Shown piece after piece: positions 1 through 6,359 of a stretch of 13,860 nt of DNA. Below the pieces are notes generated by a model that was not told the DNA's origin, did no database searches, and was given only the letters and a program-made list of their open reading frames with translations. The DNA is from CBFCZU01 sp965602635 (GTDB lineage: Bacteria > Planctomycetota > Phycisphaerae > SM23-33). Within the stretch, counting starts at the first letter, position 1; every line of letters starts with the position of its first letter. The position numbers and the translations under genes were made by a program. The stretch covers positions 1 to 13,860 of the forward strand of contig CBFCZU010000113.1 in assembly GCA_965602635.1 (NCBI GenBank). Direction: 5' to 3'.

Positions 1-2
1 CC

Positions 3-1619
3 CCGCCGGAGAACCGATACGTCGGCGAGCTGTACCTGGAGCTGCACCGCGGCACACTCACCAGCCAGGCCCGCACCAAGCGCTTCAACCGTAAGTGCGA
101 GCTTGCCCTGCGCGAGGCGGAGATGTGGTCGGCAGCCGCCGCCGCCACGCGCGGGCGGAAGTACCCGGCCGTCGCGCTGGAGCGGGCATGGAAGAACGTC
201 CTGCTCAACCAGTTCCACGACATCCTGCCCGGCTCGTCTATCGAACGGGTCTACGCCGAGACCGAGCCGCTGTACGAACAGGCCCTCGCCGACTGCCGGC
301 GGATGGCGGCGTCGGCGCGGAAGTCGCTGGCGCCAGGCCGCGGGCGATGGACGGTGTGGAACTCGCTCTCCTGGGCGCGCGAGGCGCTGGTGGCGATCCC
401 CGCACGCGCCGGCCTGGTGCCGGTCGGGCCCGACGGCGAGCCCCTGCCCTTCCAGCCCATCGGCCGGGGGAGGGAGCGGAAGCTGCTGACGGCAGTGGCC
501 GACGTCCCCCCCGCCGGCTGCGCTGCCGTCGCGCTGGCCAAGGGCCGACCGGCGGAAGTGGCCGACGGCGTCTCGGCCCGGGCGACGCGCGGCGGCGCCG
601 TCATGGAGAACGAGTTCATCCGCCTGCGCGTGAACCGCCGGGGCGAGATCGCCGAGCTGTACGACAAGTCGGCCTCCCGGCAGGTCGTCGCCGCCGGCGC
701 GGCGATGAATCGCCTGGAGCTTTACCGCGACAACCCCGCCTCCTGGGACGCCTGGGACATCGACATCGCCTACAAGCGGACGCCCGTGGGCCTGGCCCCA
801 AGCGAGGGCGTCAGGGTTACCGCCGCCGGGCCGCTGGAGGCGCGCGTCGCCTTCCGCCGCCGGGTGGGCAACAGCGTGCTCGACCAGCAGATCGCCCTGC
901 GGCGCGGCTCGCGCCGGATCGACTTCGAGACGGTCGTTGACTGGCGCGAGACGCACCGGCTGCTGAAGGTGGCCTTCCCCGCCGACCTCTCGGCGGTCAC
1001 GCTGCGGGGCGAGATTCAGTTCGGCCACGTCATCCGCCCGCCCCACCGCAACACCGAGTTCGAGCGACAGCGGTTCGAGTGGACGGCGCAGCGCTGGGCG
1101 GGCATCAGCGAGGCGGCCTACGCTCTGGCGGTGCTGAACGACTGCAAGTACGGCTACGACTTCCTCGACGGCGTGCTGCGGCTGTCGCTGCTGCGTGCGC
1201 CGGTGGTTCCCGACCCCTCTGCCGACCGCGGGCGCCACGAGTTCACCTACGCCCTGCTCGTCCACGACGGCGCGTTCACCGAGAGCGGCGTGGTGCGGGC
1301 GGCGTGCGAGCTCAACAGCCCGGCGGAGCTGACTCCCGGCCGCTGCCCCGGCGGGCGCTGGAGCTTCCTGCAAGTCTCCAACCCGGACGTAATCGTCGAG
1401 ACCGTCAAGCGGGCCGAGGACAAGGCCGGCACGGTCATCCGCCTGTACGAGTCGCTCGGCGCCACGGCGACGGCGCGGCTGCGGATCGCCGCCGCCGCGG
1501 GTGCCGCGGAGGAGTGCGACATGCTCGAAAGGCCCCGCCGCAAGCTCGCCCTCGCACGCGACGGATCGGTGAACCTGCGATTGGGCCCATTCGAGGTTAA
1601 GACCGTCCGGTTCCTCTAG
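3..1619 (+). CDS. Alpha-mannosidase, glycoside hydrolase family 38 (C-terminal part, 5' end outside window)
   Basis: The open frame runs from the left edge (first full codon at 3) to TAG at 1617-1619, 538 residues. GH38 enzymes hydrolyse terminal alpha-mannosyl residues from glycans. The first residues (ELYLELHRGTLTSQ, then a KCELALREAE-like helix) are the end of the GH38 catalytic barrel and the start of the three-helix middle domain. NQFHDILPGSSI at about residues 69-80 is the hallmark GH38 block; by family knowledge its His (codon 216-218) is a zinc ligand. The rest is the C-terminal beta-sandwich region, ending LGPFEVKTVRFL as is usual for the family. The catalytic nucleophile Asp and the other zinc ligands lie upstream and cannot be seen. 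The ATG at 123 is internal, because the frame and the family similarity continue upstream of it. Cellular location cannot be judged without the N-terminus. Substrate is unknown; alpha-mannoside is the family default. Confidence 0.95.
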   Translation, partial: PPENRYVGELYLELHRGTLTSQARTKRFNRKCELALREAEMWSAAAAATRGRKYPAVALERAWKNVLLNQFHDILPGSSIERVYAETEPLYEQALADCRRMAASARKSLAPGRGRWTVWNSLSWAREALVAIPARAGLVPVGPDGEPLPFQPIGRGRERKLLTAVADVPPAGCAAVALAKGRPAEVADGVSARATRGGAVMENEFIRLRVNRRGEIAELYDKSASRQVVAAGAAMNRLELYRDNPASWDAWDIDIAYKRTPVGLAPSEGVRVTAAGPLEARVAFRRRVGNSVLDQQIALRRGSRRIDFETVVDWRETHRLLKVAFPADLSAVTLRGEIQFGHVIRPPHRNTEFERQRFEWTAQRWAGISEAAYALAVLNDCKYGYDFLDGVLRLSLLRAPVVPDPSADRGRHEFTYALLVHDGAFTESGVVRAACELNSPAELTPGRCPGGRWSFLQVSNPDVIVETVKRAEDKAGTVIRLYESLGATATARLRIAAAAGAAEECDMLERPRRKLALARDGSVNLRLGPFEVKTVRFL

Positions 1620-1628
1620 AGGCCCGTT

Positions 1629-1654
1629 CGATCGGCGCGCCGGTCGGATATAAT
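1629..1654 (+). promoter_or_regulatory. Possible promoter with embedded palindrome upstream of the HEAT-like gene
   Basis: A perfect -10 hexamer TATAAT lies at 1649-1654, 55 bases before the chosen ATG at 1709. The best -35 at suitable spacing (TTCGAT, 1627-1632) is poor. Between them, 1629-1646 forms an 18-base near-perfect palindrome (CGATCGGCG / CGCCGGTCG, one G-T wobble). It could be an operator inside the promoter, or a terminator hairpin for the mannosidase gene, although no T-run follows it. The -10 is seen directly; its function is inferred. Confidence 0.35.
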
Positions 1655-1708
1655 AGCCCTGGAAGGCCGGAGGGGCCCCCGCCGCCCGCCGCTCCAGTGG
1701 AGATGAGG

Positions 1709-2743
1709 ATGCGCAGGTTCGTTCCATTCCTGGCTCTGGTGCTGACCGGGGCGGGTCTCCTGGCCGGCAATGCCCAGACCGGCGCCCCGGCGGGCACGAC
1801 CACGGCCAGCGCCCCGGCGCCCCCGCCCGTGGACAGGGCCAAGGTCGATGAGTTGGTGGGCAAGCTCGCCAGCGGCCGCTACAGCGTCCGCCGCGACGCC
1901 CGTGCCGAGCTGCTCAAGCTCGTGGACCTGCCCGGCGTGGCGGAGGTGCTCAAGGCCCGCCTCAAGACCGCCAAGGATCCGGAGGTGAAGGCGTCGCTCG
2001 AGAACGTCCTCACCGGCTACGACATGCCGCTGGCGATGGTGTGGTACCGCGGCGGGCTGCGCGAGCTGCCTCGAATCGGCCCGGCTCCATGGCTGTTCGT
2101 GCGAGCCGACGGGAGCTTCGTGATCGACAAGTCCAGCCCGCTGGTGACCGGCAAGCCGCCGTCCAGCGCCGGCGGCGACTACCGCCAGGGCAAGCTGACC
2201 CGGGCCGAGGTGTTCGCGCTGAAAAAGCTTATCCGCGACAGCGGCCAGGCCCGAGGCCCGTCGAACACCCGCATCGCCTACCGGTCGGGGTGGATGCAGC
2301 TTTCGGCGTATCTCCGCAGCGGCAGGGACATCCGCAACTGGCTGGTCGCCTGGCCGGTCGAGGCGTTCCGCCCCGGCGCGTCGCTGTCGCCCTATGCCGC
2401 CGACGTGAAGCTGGCAACCGCCCTGCGAACGTTCCTGGCCCCCCGCCCGGCCGAGCCTTACGACGGGCCCGTGGCCATGCACGTCCTGCTGGGCGGAATG
2501 ATCCGAGGCAAGGTGTATTCGCGGCAGCGGGTGGCCAGCCTGCCTCCCTGGCGGGTGCCCGGCCTGAGCGTGACCGACATGAAGGCGCGCACCTCGGGCC
2601 TGGTGCTGAGCAAGGCGCAGATCGAGCGCGTCCGGGCCGCCCTCGCCAAGACGGACGTGTACCAGTACAACGAGTACATCGCCTGCCAGGTGTTCGTCGC
2701 CCCCCACGTCAAGGACGCTACGGAGATTCAATTCGGGCGGTGA
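1709..2743 (+). CDS. Exported HEAT-like repeat protein of unknown function
   Basis: A 344-residue protein. The frame can also open at GTG 1697 or ATG 1703; ATG 1709 is preferred because GGAG at 1699-1702 sits 6 bases before it and the product then starts with a clean signal peptide (MRRFVPFLALVLTGAG, small-residue cleavage region near NAQ). A Pro/Ala/Thr-rich linker follows. Residues of about 41-103 (KVDELVGKLASGRYSVRRDA, then helices with KDPEVKASLE) match the short HEAT-like helical pair common in planctomycete exported proteins. The region from about residue 115 has the pattern 'ADGSFVI ... YRQGKLTRAEVFALKKLI', seen in many uncharacterised planctomycete proteins; I know no function for it. 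There is no lipobox Cys, so it is probably periplasmic or secreted. It may have its own promoter in the gap after the mannosidase gene. No catalytic motif was recognised. Confidence 0.8.
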   Translation: MRRFVPFLALVLTGAGLLAGNAQTGAPAGTTTASAPAPPPVDRAKVDELVGKLASGRYSVRRDARAELLKLVDLPGVAEVLKARLKTAKDPEVKASLENVLTGYDMPLAMVWYRGGLRELPRIGPAPWLFVRADGSFVIDKSSPLVTGKPPSSAGGDYRQGKLTRAEVFALKKLIRDSGQARGPSNTRIAYRSGWMQLSAYLRSGRDIRNWLVAWPVEAFRPGASLSPYAADVKLATALRTFLAPRPAEPYDGPVAMHVLLGGMIRGKVYSRQRVASLPPWRVPGLSVTDMKARTSGLVLSKAQIERVRAALAKTDVYQYNEYIACQVFVAPHVKDATEIQFGR

Positions 2744-2768
2744 ATGCGGCGCCCCCCGCGCAGATACA

Positions 2769-2793
2769 GGGCGGCCCCTGCGGCCAGCCGCCC
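2769..2793. terminator. GC hairpin between convergent genes, possible bidirectional terminator
   Basis: GGGCGGC (2769-2775) and GCCGCCC (2787-2793) form a perfect 7-base-pair stem with an 11-base loop. It lies in the 81-base gap between two genes that converge (HEAT-like gene ending at 2743, HicB-like gene ending at 2825). No T-run follows on either strand, so it is not a textbook intrinsic terminator. Position and stem strength are the only support. Confidence 0.35.
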
Positions 2794-2824
2794 GACAGAG
2801 CCACTCACTTGTCAGCGGTGCAGC

Positions 2825-3025
2825 TCAGGTCTGATACTCCAGCACTTCCTGAATCCGAGCCGGCACAAATTCGTTCACGCTGGCCAGGTAGCCGGTGATC
2901 GCATCCTGGAGATTGTCCCGGGCCTGCGCCTCGGTCCGGCCCGAGGATACACATCCCGGCAGCGACGGGCAACTCGCCATGAATCGTCCGCGCTCCGTCT
3001 GTCGTACCCGTACGCAAAGTTTCAT
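2825..3025 (-). CDS. Orphan HicB-like antitoxin-fold protein (UPF0150 type)
   Basis: A 66-residue protein starting MKLCVRVRQTERGRFMASCP. The pattern 'F.A.CPSLPGCVSSGRTEAQARDNLQDAI' is the compact HicB/UPF0150 fold (beta-beta-beta-alpha with the P.LPG turn). In type II toxin-antitoxin pairs HicB binds and neutralises the mRNA-cleaving HicA. The start at 3025 is chosen because GAGAGG (3032-3037) lies 6 bases upstream and the similarity begins there; the longer frame from 3103 adds 26 residues unlike the family and would overlap a possible -10 box. No HicA-like frame (short, with a conserved His near its middle) is seen on either side, so this is a solitary copy. It also lacks the C-terminal ribbon-helix-helix or HTH DNA-binding extension of longer HicB proteins, so autoregulation is doubtful. 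Its role is unknown; it could regulate a HicA elsewhere or be a relic. Confidence 0.8.
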   Translation of the reverse strand: MKLCVRVRQTERGRFMASCPSLPGCVSSGRTEAQARDNLQDAITGYLASVNEFVPARIQEVLEYQT

Positions 3026-3103
3026 CTCGCGCCTCTCTTCCCTGCGCTCCCTGACATGTCCTCCATCCGGTCCCTCAGAGGGAGCTGCTTCCAACGTCTC
3101 CAA

Positions 3104-3109
3104 ATTATA
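3104..3109 (-). promoter_or_regulatory. Possible -10 box for the HicB-like gene
   Basis: On the minus strand TATAAT occurs at 3109-3104, which would start transcription about 70 bases before the HicB-like ATG at 3025. No acceptable -35 hexamer is found at 16-18 bases. It may be chance, though this stretch is less GC-rich than the surrounding genes. Confidence 0.3.
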
Positions 3110-3307
3110 GCCACCGCCTCAAGTCGATTTCCCGCGCATCCGTGTCCGCCGCCCGGCAAGGTGCCGGTGACGCCACGCAGAGAGCCGAGAACACCCACTG
3201 TCCTCCGTGAGGAGACAGGCCAAAAGCCCGCGATCTCTCCGCCGACAGTCGGAAAAGAATACTGCGACTTCTTTGAGCGAGAGTACGACTCCCGAAATGC
3301 TAAAGCG

Positions 3308-3337
3308 ATTGTACCGCCTCCGCGGAGCGCGTTTCAA
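3308..3337 (-). promoter_or_regulatory. Sigma70-like promoter reading toward the HicB-like gene
   Basis: On the minus strand TTGAAA (3337-3332) and TACAAT (3313-3308) are separated by 18 bases, a close match to the housekeeping sigma factor consensus. Transcription would begin near 3301 and run leftward, giving either a leader of about 275 bases for the HicB-like gene at 3025 or a separate small RNA. It lies only a few bases downstream of an intrinsic terminator on the same strand, which supports a real transcription-unit boundary. The motif is seen; activity is inferred. Confidence 0.45.
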
Positions 3338-3362
3338 CCCAAAAAACGGGCCCTGAAGGCCC
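3335..3362 (-). terminator. Intrinsic (rho-independent) terminator, minus strand
   Basis: On the minus strand GGGCC (3362-3358), a 5-base loop (TTCAG) and GGCCC (3352-3348) form a GC stem, followed after one G by TTTTTT (3346-3341). Stem plus U-run is the classical intrinsic terminator form. No protein gene ends just upstream on this strand, so it would end an unannotated minus-strand transcript arising between about 3365 and 3600, or block antisense transcription from the neighbouring gene. Confidence 0.55.
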
Positions 3363-3576
3363 CGCCGCGGAGAGGCGCCCCCCAAAGCACGCCCTCCAAA
3401 GAGCTTGAAAGGCCCTTGTCGGCGCGAAATTTGGGGAAGATTTTCCGCCTGCGCAGGCTGCGCCCCCGGCCTGGCGGGCAAGCCCCCCCCGCGGGCAGCG
3501 CGGCGCGGCAACCAGGCCGGAGATTCGCGCGAAACCCACGCGCTGGCAACGCATTAGACCCCTGACAGCCCGCATC

Positions 3577-3582
3577 AAGGAG
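3577..3582 (+). promoter_or_regulatory. Strong Shine-Dalgarno site
   Basis: AAGGAG lies 7 bases before the ATG at 3590. It fixes the start of the large GH-like gene and indicates efficient initiation. Confidence 0.8.
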
Positions 3583-3589
3583 ACCGACC

Positions 3590-6346
3590 ATGCACCACGG
3601 GTGGCTGATCGGCATTGTCTGCATGCTGGCCGCGGCGGCGACGGCCCCACCCGCTGTCCCCGAGGCACAGAGCGCAAGCGCGCCGCCCCCAACCGGAAAG
3701 GTCATCCTCACCCAGGAGCATTTCTGGCGCAAGCACTATACCTTCTCTCCGCCAAAGGTGACGCTGGACGGGGCCAAGGCCAACAAGATCGACACGGACT
3801 CGGCCTCCCGGGCGAAATTCCTGGCCGGGCGGTATCTCTCGGGGCTGCGGACGCCTGCCCCGCCGGCGGGGTGGGAGCAGCCGGACTTCGACGACTCGGC
3901 CTGGCAGCTCGCCCGAGGCCGGCAGTTCGTGGTCGGCGACGGCCGGGCGATGAAGTACACCAGCGCCGACGCCAACACCGCATACCTCCGCGGAACCGAC
4001 CCGTTCGTGCTGGAGATCGGGACCATCTGCCAGCGCGGCAAGTTCCGCGTCACCGACCGCGCCAAGGTCCGCGGGCTGAAGCTTTCGGTAGCCTATCGCG
4101 GCGGGTTCGTGGCGTACCTCAACGGCAAGGAGGTGGCCCGCGCGTCGCTGCCTCAAGGCAAGCTCGACCCCGAGACGCCCGCGGCGCCTTACGGGCTTGA
4201 TGCCTTCCTGACGCCCCCGGACGCAAAGGGCAACCGCGCGCCCTGGAACTGGTACACGCACAGGGACAAGAGGTACCTGCCCGCCTGGTCCAGCCGGGAG
4301 CGGCACTTCGCGCCGCGGGAGATCGGCCCGGGCGCGCTGCGCGACGGGCTGAACGTCCTGGCCATCGAGCTGCGGCGGACCGACTATCCGCCGCAGTGCG
4401 CCCAGAGGAAGGTCGGACTGTGCTTCGCGACGGTGGGGCTGAGCCTGCTGAGCCTCACCGCCGAGGGCGACGCCGGGGCCGTGGAGGAGCTCACGCCCCC
4501 GCGCGGGGGCCTGCAGGTGTGGAACCGCGACCTCACCCGCCCGGTCGGGCGCGAGGAAGGCCCCAGCTTCGACGAGAAGCTCCGGCCGATTCGCATCGTC
4601 GGCGCCCGCAACGGGACATTTTCCGGCCAGGTGATCGTGCGCGGCGACACGCCCCTCGACGGCCTGTCGGCGGCCGCGTCGGCCCTGACGCAGGTCGGCG
4701 GAAAGGGCACGATCGCTCCGGCGTCCGTCAGTATCCGCTACGGGGCCGTGAACCCCACGAACGCCGGCGGCGGACTGGGCTACCTCCAGGCCGTGCTGGA
4801 CAAGAGGGCCAGGACCGACCTGCTGGGCCGAGACCCCAAGAGCCCGCTGCACGGGCGGTTCGACTCGCTACTGGACGAGCCGCCGGCGGGCGCCAAGGCC
4901 ATGCCCGTGTGGGTGACGGTGAAGGTCCCCAAGGACGCCCCCCCCGGCAGCTACAAGGGCACGCTGACCATAACCGCAGGCGCCGCCCGTGCGGAGGTGC
5001 CGATCGACCTGTACCTGGCCGACTGGACGCTCCCCGGCCTGGCCGACTACGTGAGCCTCATCAACATCTACCAGTCACCGGACACCCTGGCGGCTCACTA
5101 CAAGCTCGACATGTGGTCGGAGGAACACTGGCGGATGATAGAGCGGTCGCTGAGGCTCATGGGCGAGACCGGCAACATCGGGCTGTTCTTCCCCCTCCTG
5201 GCCGAATCGCAGATGGGCAACGCCGAATCGATGGTGGTGTGGATCAGCCAGGGCGACGGCAGCTACAAGCACGACTTCGCCAATTTCGACCGGTATCTGG
5301 CGACGGCGTTGAAGTATCACACGCGCCTGCGGTTCCTTTCGCTGAACGTCTGGGGCGGCGAGGCCCAACCTTGGCGGGGCAGGCCCGCCGCCGGGGCGCT
5401 GGTGACGGTGCTGGACCCCAAGACGGGCAAGAAGTCGAACATGAAGCTGCCCGACTACGGCACGGGCGAATGCGAAAAGCTCTGGCGCCCTCTGTTGACG
5501 GCCATTCGAGACCGCCTGGCCAAGCGCGGGCTGAAGGAACTGATCATGCTGGGCCTGCCTTACGACATGGGCCCGGACTGGCGGCAGGTGGCCATGTTCC
5601 GTCGGATACTGCCGGCGGCGCCGTGGATCCGCGAGTCGCACTACAACGTGAACAGCTACCGCTACGACGCCAAGGATGCCAAGGCGGCCGTGCCGGTGGC
5701 GTACAACTCGATCGTCTGGGGCGGCGGGGTGCCTGACCCGGCCGCCAAGCGGATGTACGGCTGGCGTTACAACCCCAAGCACCTGGTGATGACGTTCAAC
5801 CGCGCGGGCGCCTCGGCGTTGAGCCTGCGCGGCTTCGCCCCGCCGTGGTCGTACCGGATGTGGATGGAAAGCACTCTGGCCGGAGGGCGGAACGGCAACG
5901 GACGGGTCGGCGGCGACTACTGGCGGATCGGCATGCGCCCAAGGGGCCCGGGGAGGATCTCCAGCGAGGCCGGCGGCGGATGCGGCGGGACACTGTTCGG
6001 AAGCTACCTCCGCTCCAGCGTGGGGCAGGTGGGCCTGGGCAACAGCACGACGGACCTCTTCGCCGCGGGACCGGCCGGGCCCGTCAGCACCGTCCGTCTC
6101 GAAAACGCTCGCGAGGGCAACCAGGAGGCCGAGGCCAGGATCGCCATCGAGAAGGCCCTGCTGGACAAGGGCAGGCCCCTGCCGGCCGACCTGGCGGACG
6201 AGTGTCAGCGCTTCCTCGATCGGCGCACGAACATCCTGCGGATGTGGACGATCCGCGCGGCCGACATCGCCCGGCTCAACTGGCAGGACCGCAGCAGGCT
6301 CCTCTACGACCTGGCCGGGAAGGTCGATCGCGCGAGGGCGCGGTAG
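3590..6346 (+). CDS. Exported multidomain glycoside-hydrolase-like protein (DUF4091/GH123-like architecture)
   Basis: A 918-residue protein. It begins with a signal peptide (WLIGIVCMLAAAATAPPAV), so it is exported. Residues of about 80-270 look like a galactose-binding-type jelly roll: the 'GWEQPDFDDSAWQLA' strand, then VAYLNGKEVARASLPQG and NVLAIELRRT, as found beside GH2-like and other planctomycete hydrolases. Residues of about 305-485 form a beta-sandwich ending 'VKVPKDAPPGSYKGTLTI', typical of the N-terminal domain before DUF4091/GH123-like barrels. Residues of about 487-800 fit a TIM-barrel (VSLINIYQSPDTLAAHY, LRFLSLNVWGG, LIMLGLPYDMGPDW, WGGDYW-like ending). The closing helical part carries 'VSTVRLENAREGNQEAEARI', which matches the RLE..REG..D.E pattern of these families. 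Catalytic acids cannot be assigned by eye, so substrate is unknown. The GH38 gene nearby suggests glycan breakdown. The gene is monocistronic as far as visible and converges on the next gene with a 13-base gap. Confidence 0.8.
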   Translation: MHHGWLIGIVCMLAAAATAPPAVPEAQSASAPPPTGKVILTQEHFWRKHYTFSPPKVTLDGAKANKIDTDSASRAKFLAGRYLSGLRTPAPPAGWEQPDFDDSAWQLARGRQFVVGDGRAMKYTSADANTAYLRGTDPFVLEIGTICQRGKFRVTDRAKVRGLKLSVAYRGGFVAYLNGKEVARASLPQGKLDPETPAAPYGLDAFLTPPDAKGNRAPWNWYTHRDKRYLPAWSSRERHFAPREIGPGALRDGLNVLAIELRRTDYPPQCAQRKVGLCFATVGLSLLSLTAEGDAGAVEELTPPRGGLQVWNRDLTRPVGREEGPSFDEKLRPIRIVGARNGTFSGQVIVRGDTPLDGLSAAASALTQVGGKGTIAPASVSIRYGAVNPTNAGGGLGYLQAVLDKRARTDLLGRDPKSPLHGRFDSLLDEPPAGAKAMPVWVTVKVPKDAPPGSYKGTLTITAGAARAEVPIDLYLADWTLPGLADYVSLINIYQSPDTLAAHYKLDMWSEEHWRMIERSLRLMGETGNIGLFFPLLAESQMGNAESMVVWISQGDGSYKHDFANFDRYLATALKYHTRLRFLSLNVWGGEAQPWRGRPAAGALVTVLDPKTGKKSNMKLPDYGTGECEKLWRPLLTAIRDRLAKRGLKELIMLGLPYDMGPDWRQVAMFRRILPAAPWIRESHYNVNSYRYDAKDAKAAVPVAYNSIVWGGGVPDPAAKRMYGWRYNPKHLVMTFNRAGASALSLRGFAPPWSYRMWMESTLAGGRNGNGRVGGDYWRIGMRPRGPGRISSEAGGGCGGTLFGSYLRSSVGQVGLGNSTTDLFAAGPAGPVSTVRLENAREGNQEAEARIAIEKALLDKGRPLPADLADECQRFLDRRTNILRMWTIRAADIARLNWQDRSRLLYDLAGKVDRARAR

Positions 6347-6359
6347 GCGCCCGCTCGCC

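Larger units (their letters stand above)
3110..3589. other. Long intergenic region with several hairpins, no recognisable gene
   Basis: No open frame here looks like a protein in any frame; translations are low-complexity Arg/Pro/Gly-rich. The region is visibly less GC-biased than its surroundings between about 3220 and 3450. It contains several inverted repeats: CCGGCA/TGCCGG (3153-3167), CTGTCCTCC/GGAGACAG (3198-3218), the 12-base palindrome GCCTGCGCAGGC (3447-3458), CCGGCCTGG/CCAGGCCGG (3466-3474 with 3512-3520) and TTCGCGCGAA (3524-3533). A minus-strand terminator and promoter are listed separately. It may hold a small RNA or a structured leader, but I match it to no known RNA family. Confidence 0.5.

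Noticed and set aside
1616..2731. 371-residue minus-strand open frame
   Set aside because: It mirrors the HEAT-like gene; its translation is rich in Arg, His, Gly and Ala without domain patterns, the usual antisense shadow in GC-rich DNA.
3198..3218. Hairpin considered as an intrinsic terminator
   Set aside because: No T-run follows on either strand, and the stem has a bulge.
3119..3511. 130-residue minus-strand open frame over the hairpin region
   Set aside because: Its sequence changes character across the terminator and promoter and resembles no protein family; better explained as noncoding DNA.
3544..3560. Sigma54-like promoter (TGGCAA...TTAGA) before the GH-like gene
   Set aside because: The -12 element lacks the required GC at the correct distance from GG.
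2744..3565. 273-residue plus-strand open frame filling the intergenic region
   Set aside because: Composition changes along its length, no domain is visible, and it lies antisense to the clear HicB-like gene.
3575..4852. 425-residue minus-strand open frame opposite the GH-like gene
   Set aside because: No signal peptide, no domain, and the plus strand encodes a recognisable protein with a strong ribosome site.
6347..6359. Terminator between the convergent GH-like and repeat-protein genes
   Set aside because: The 13-base gap has no stem or T-run.
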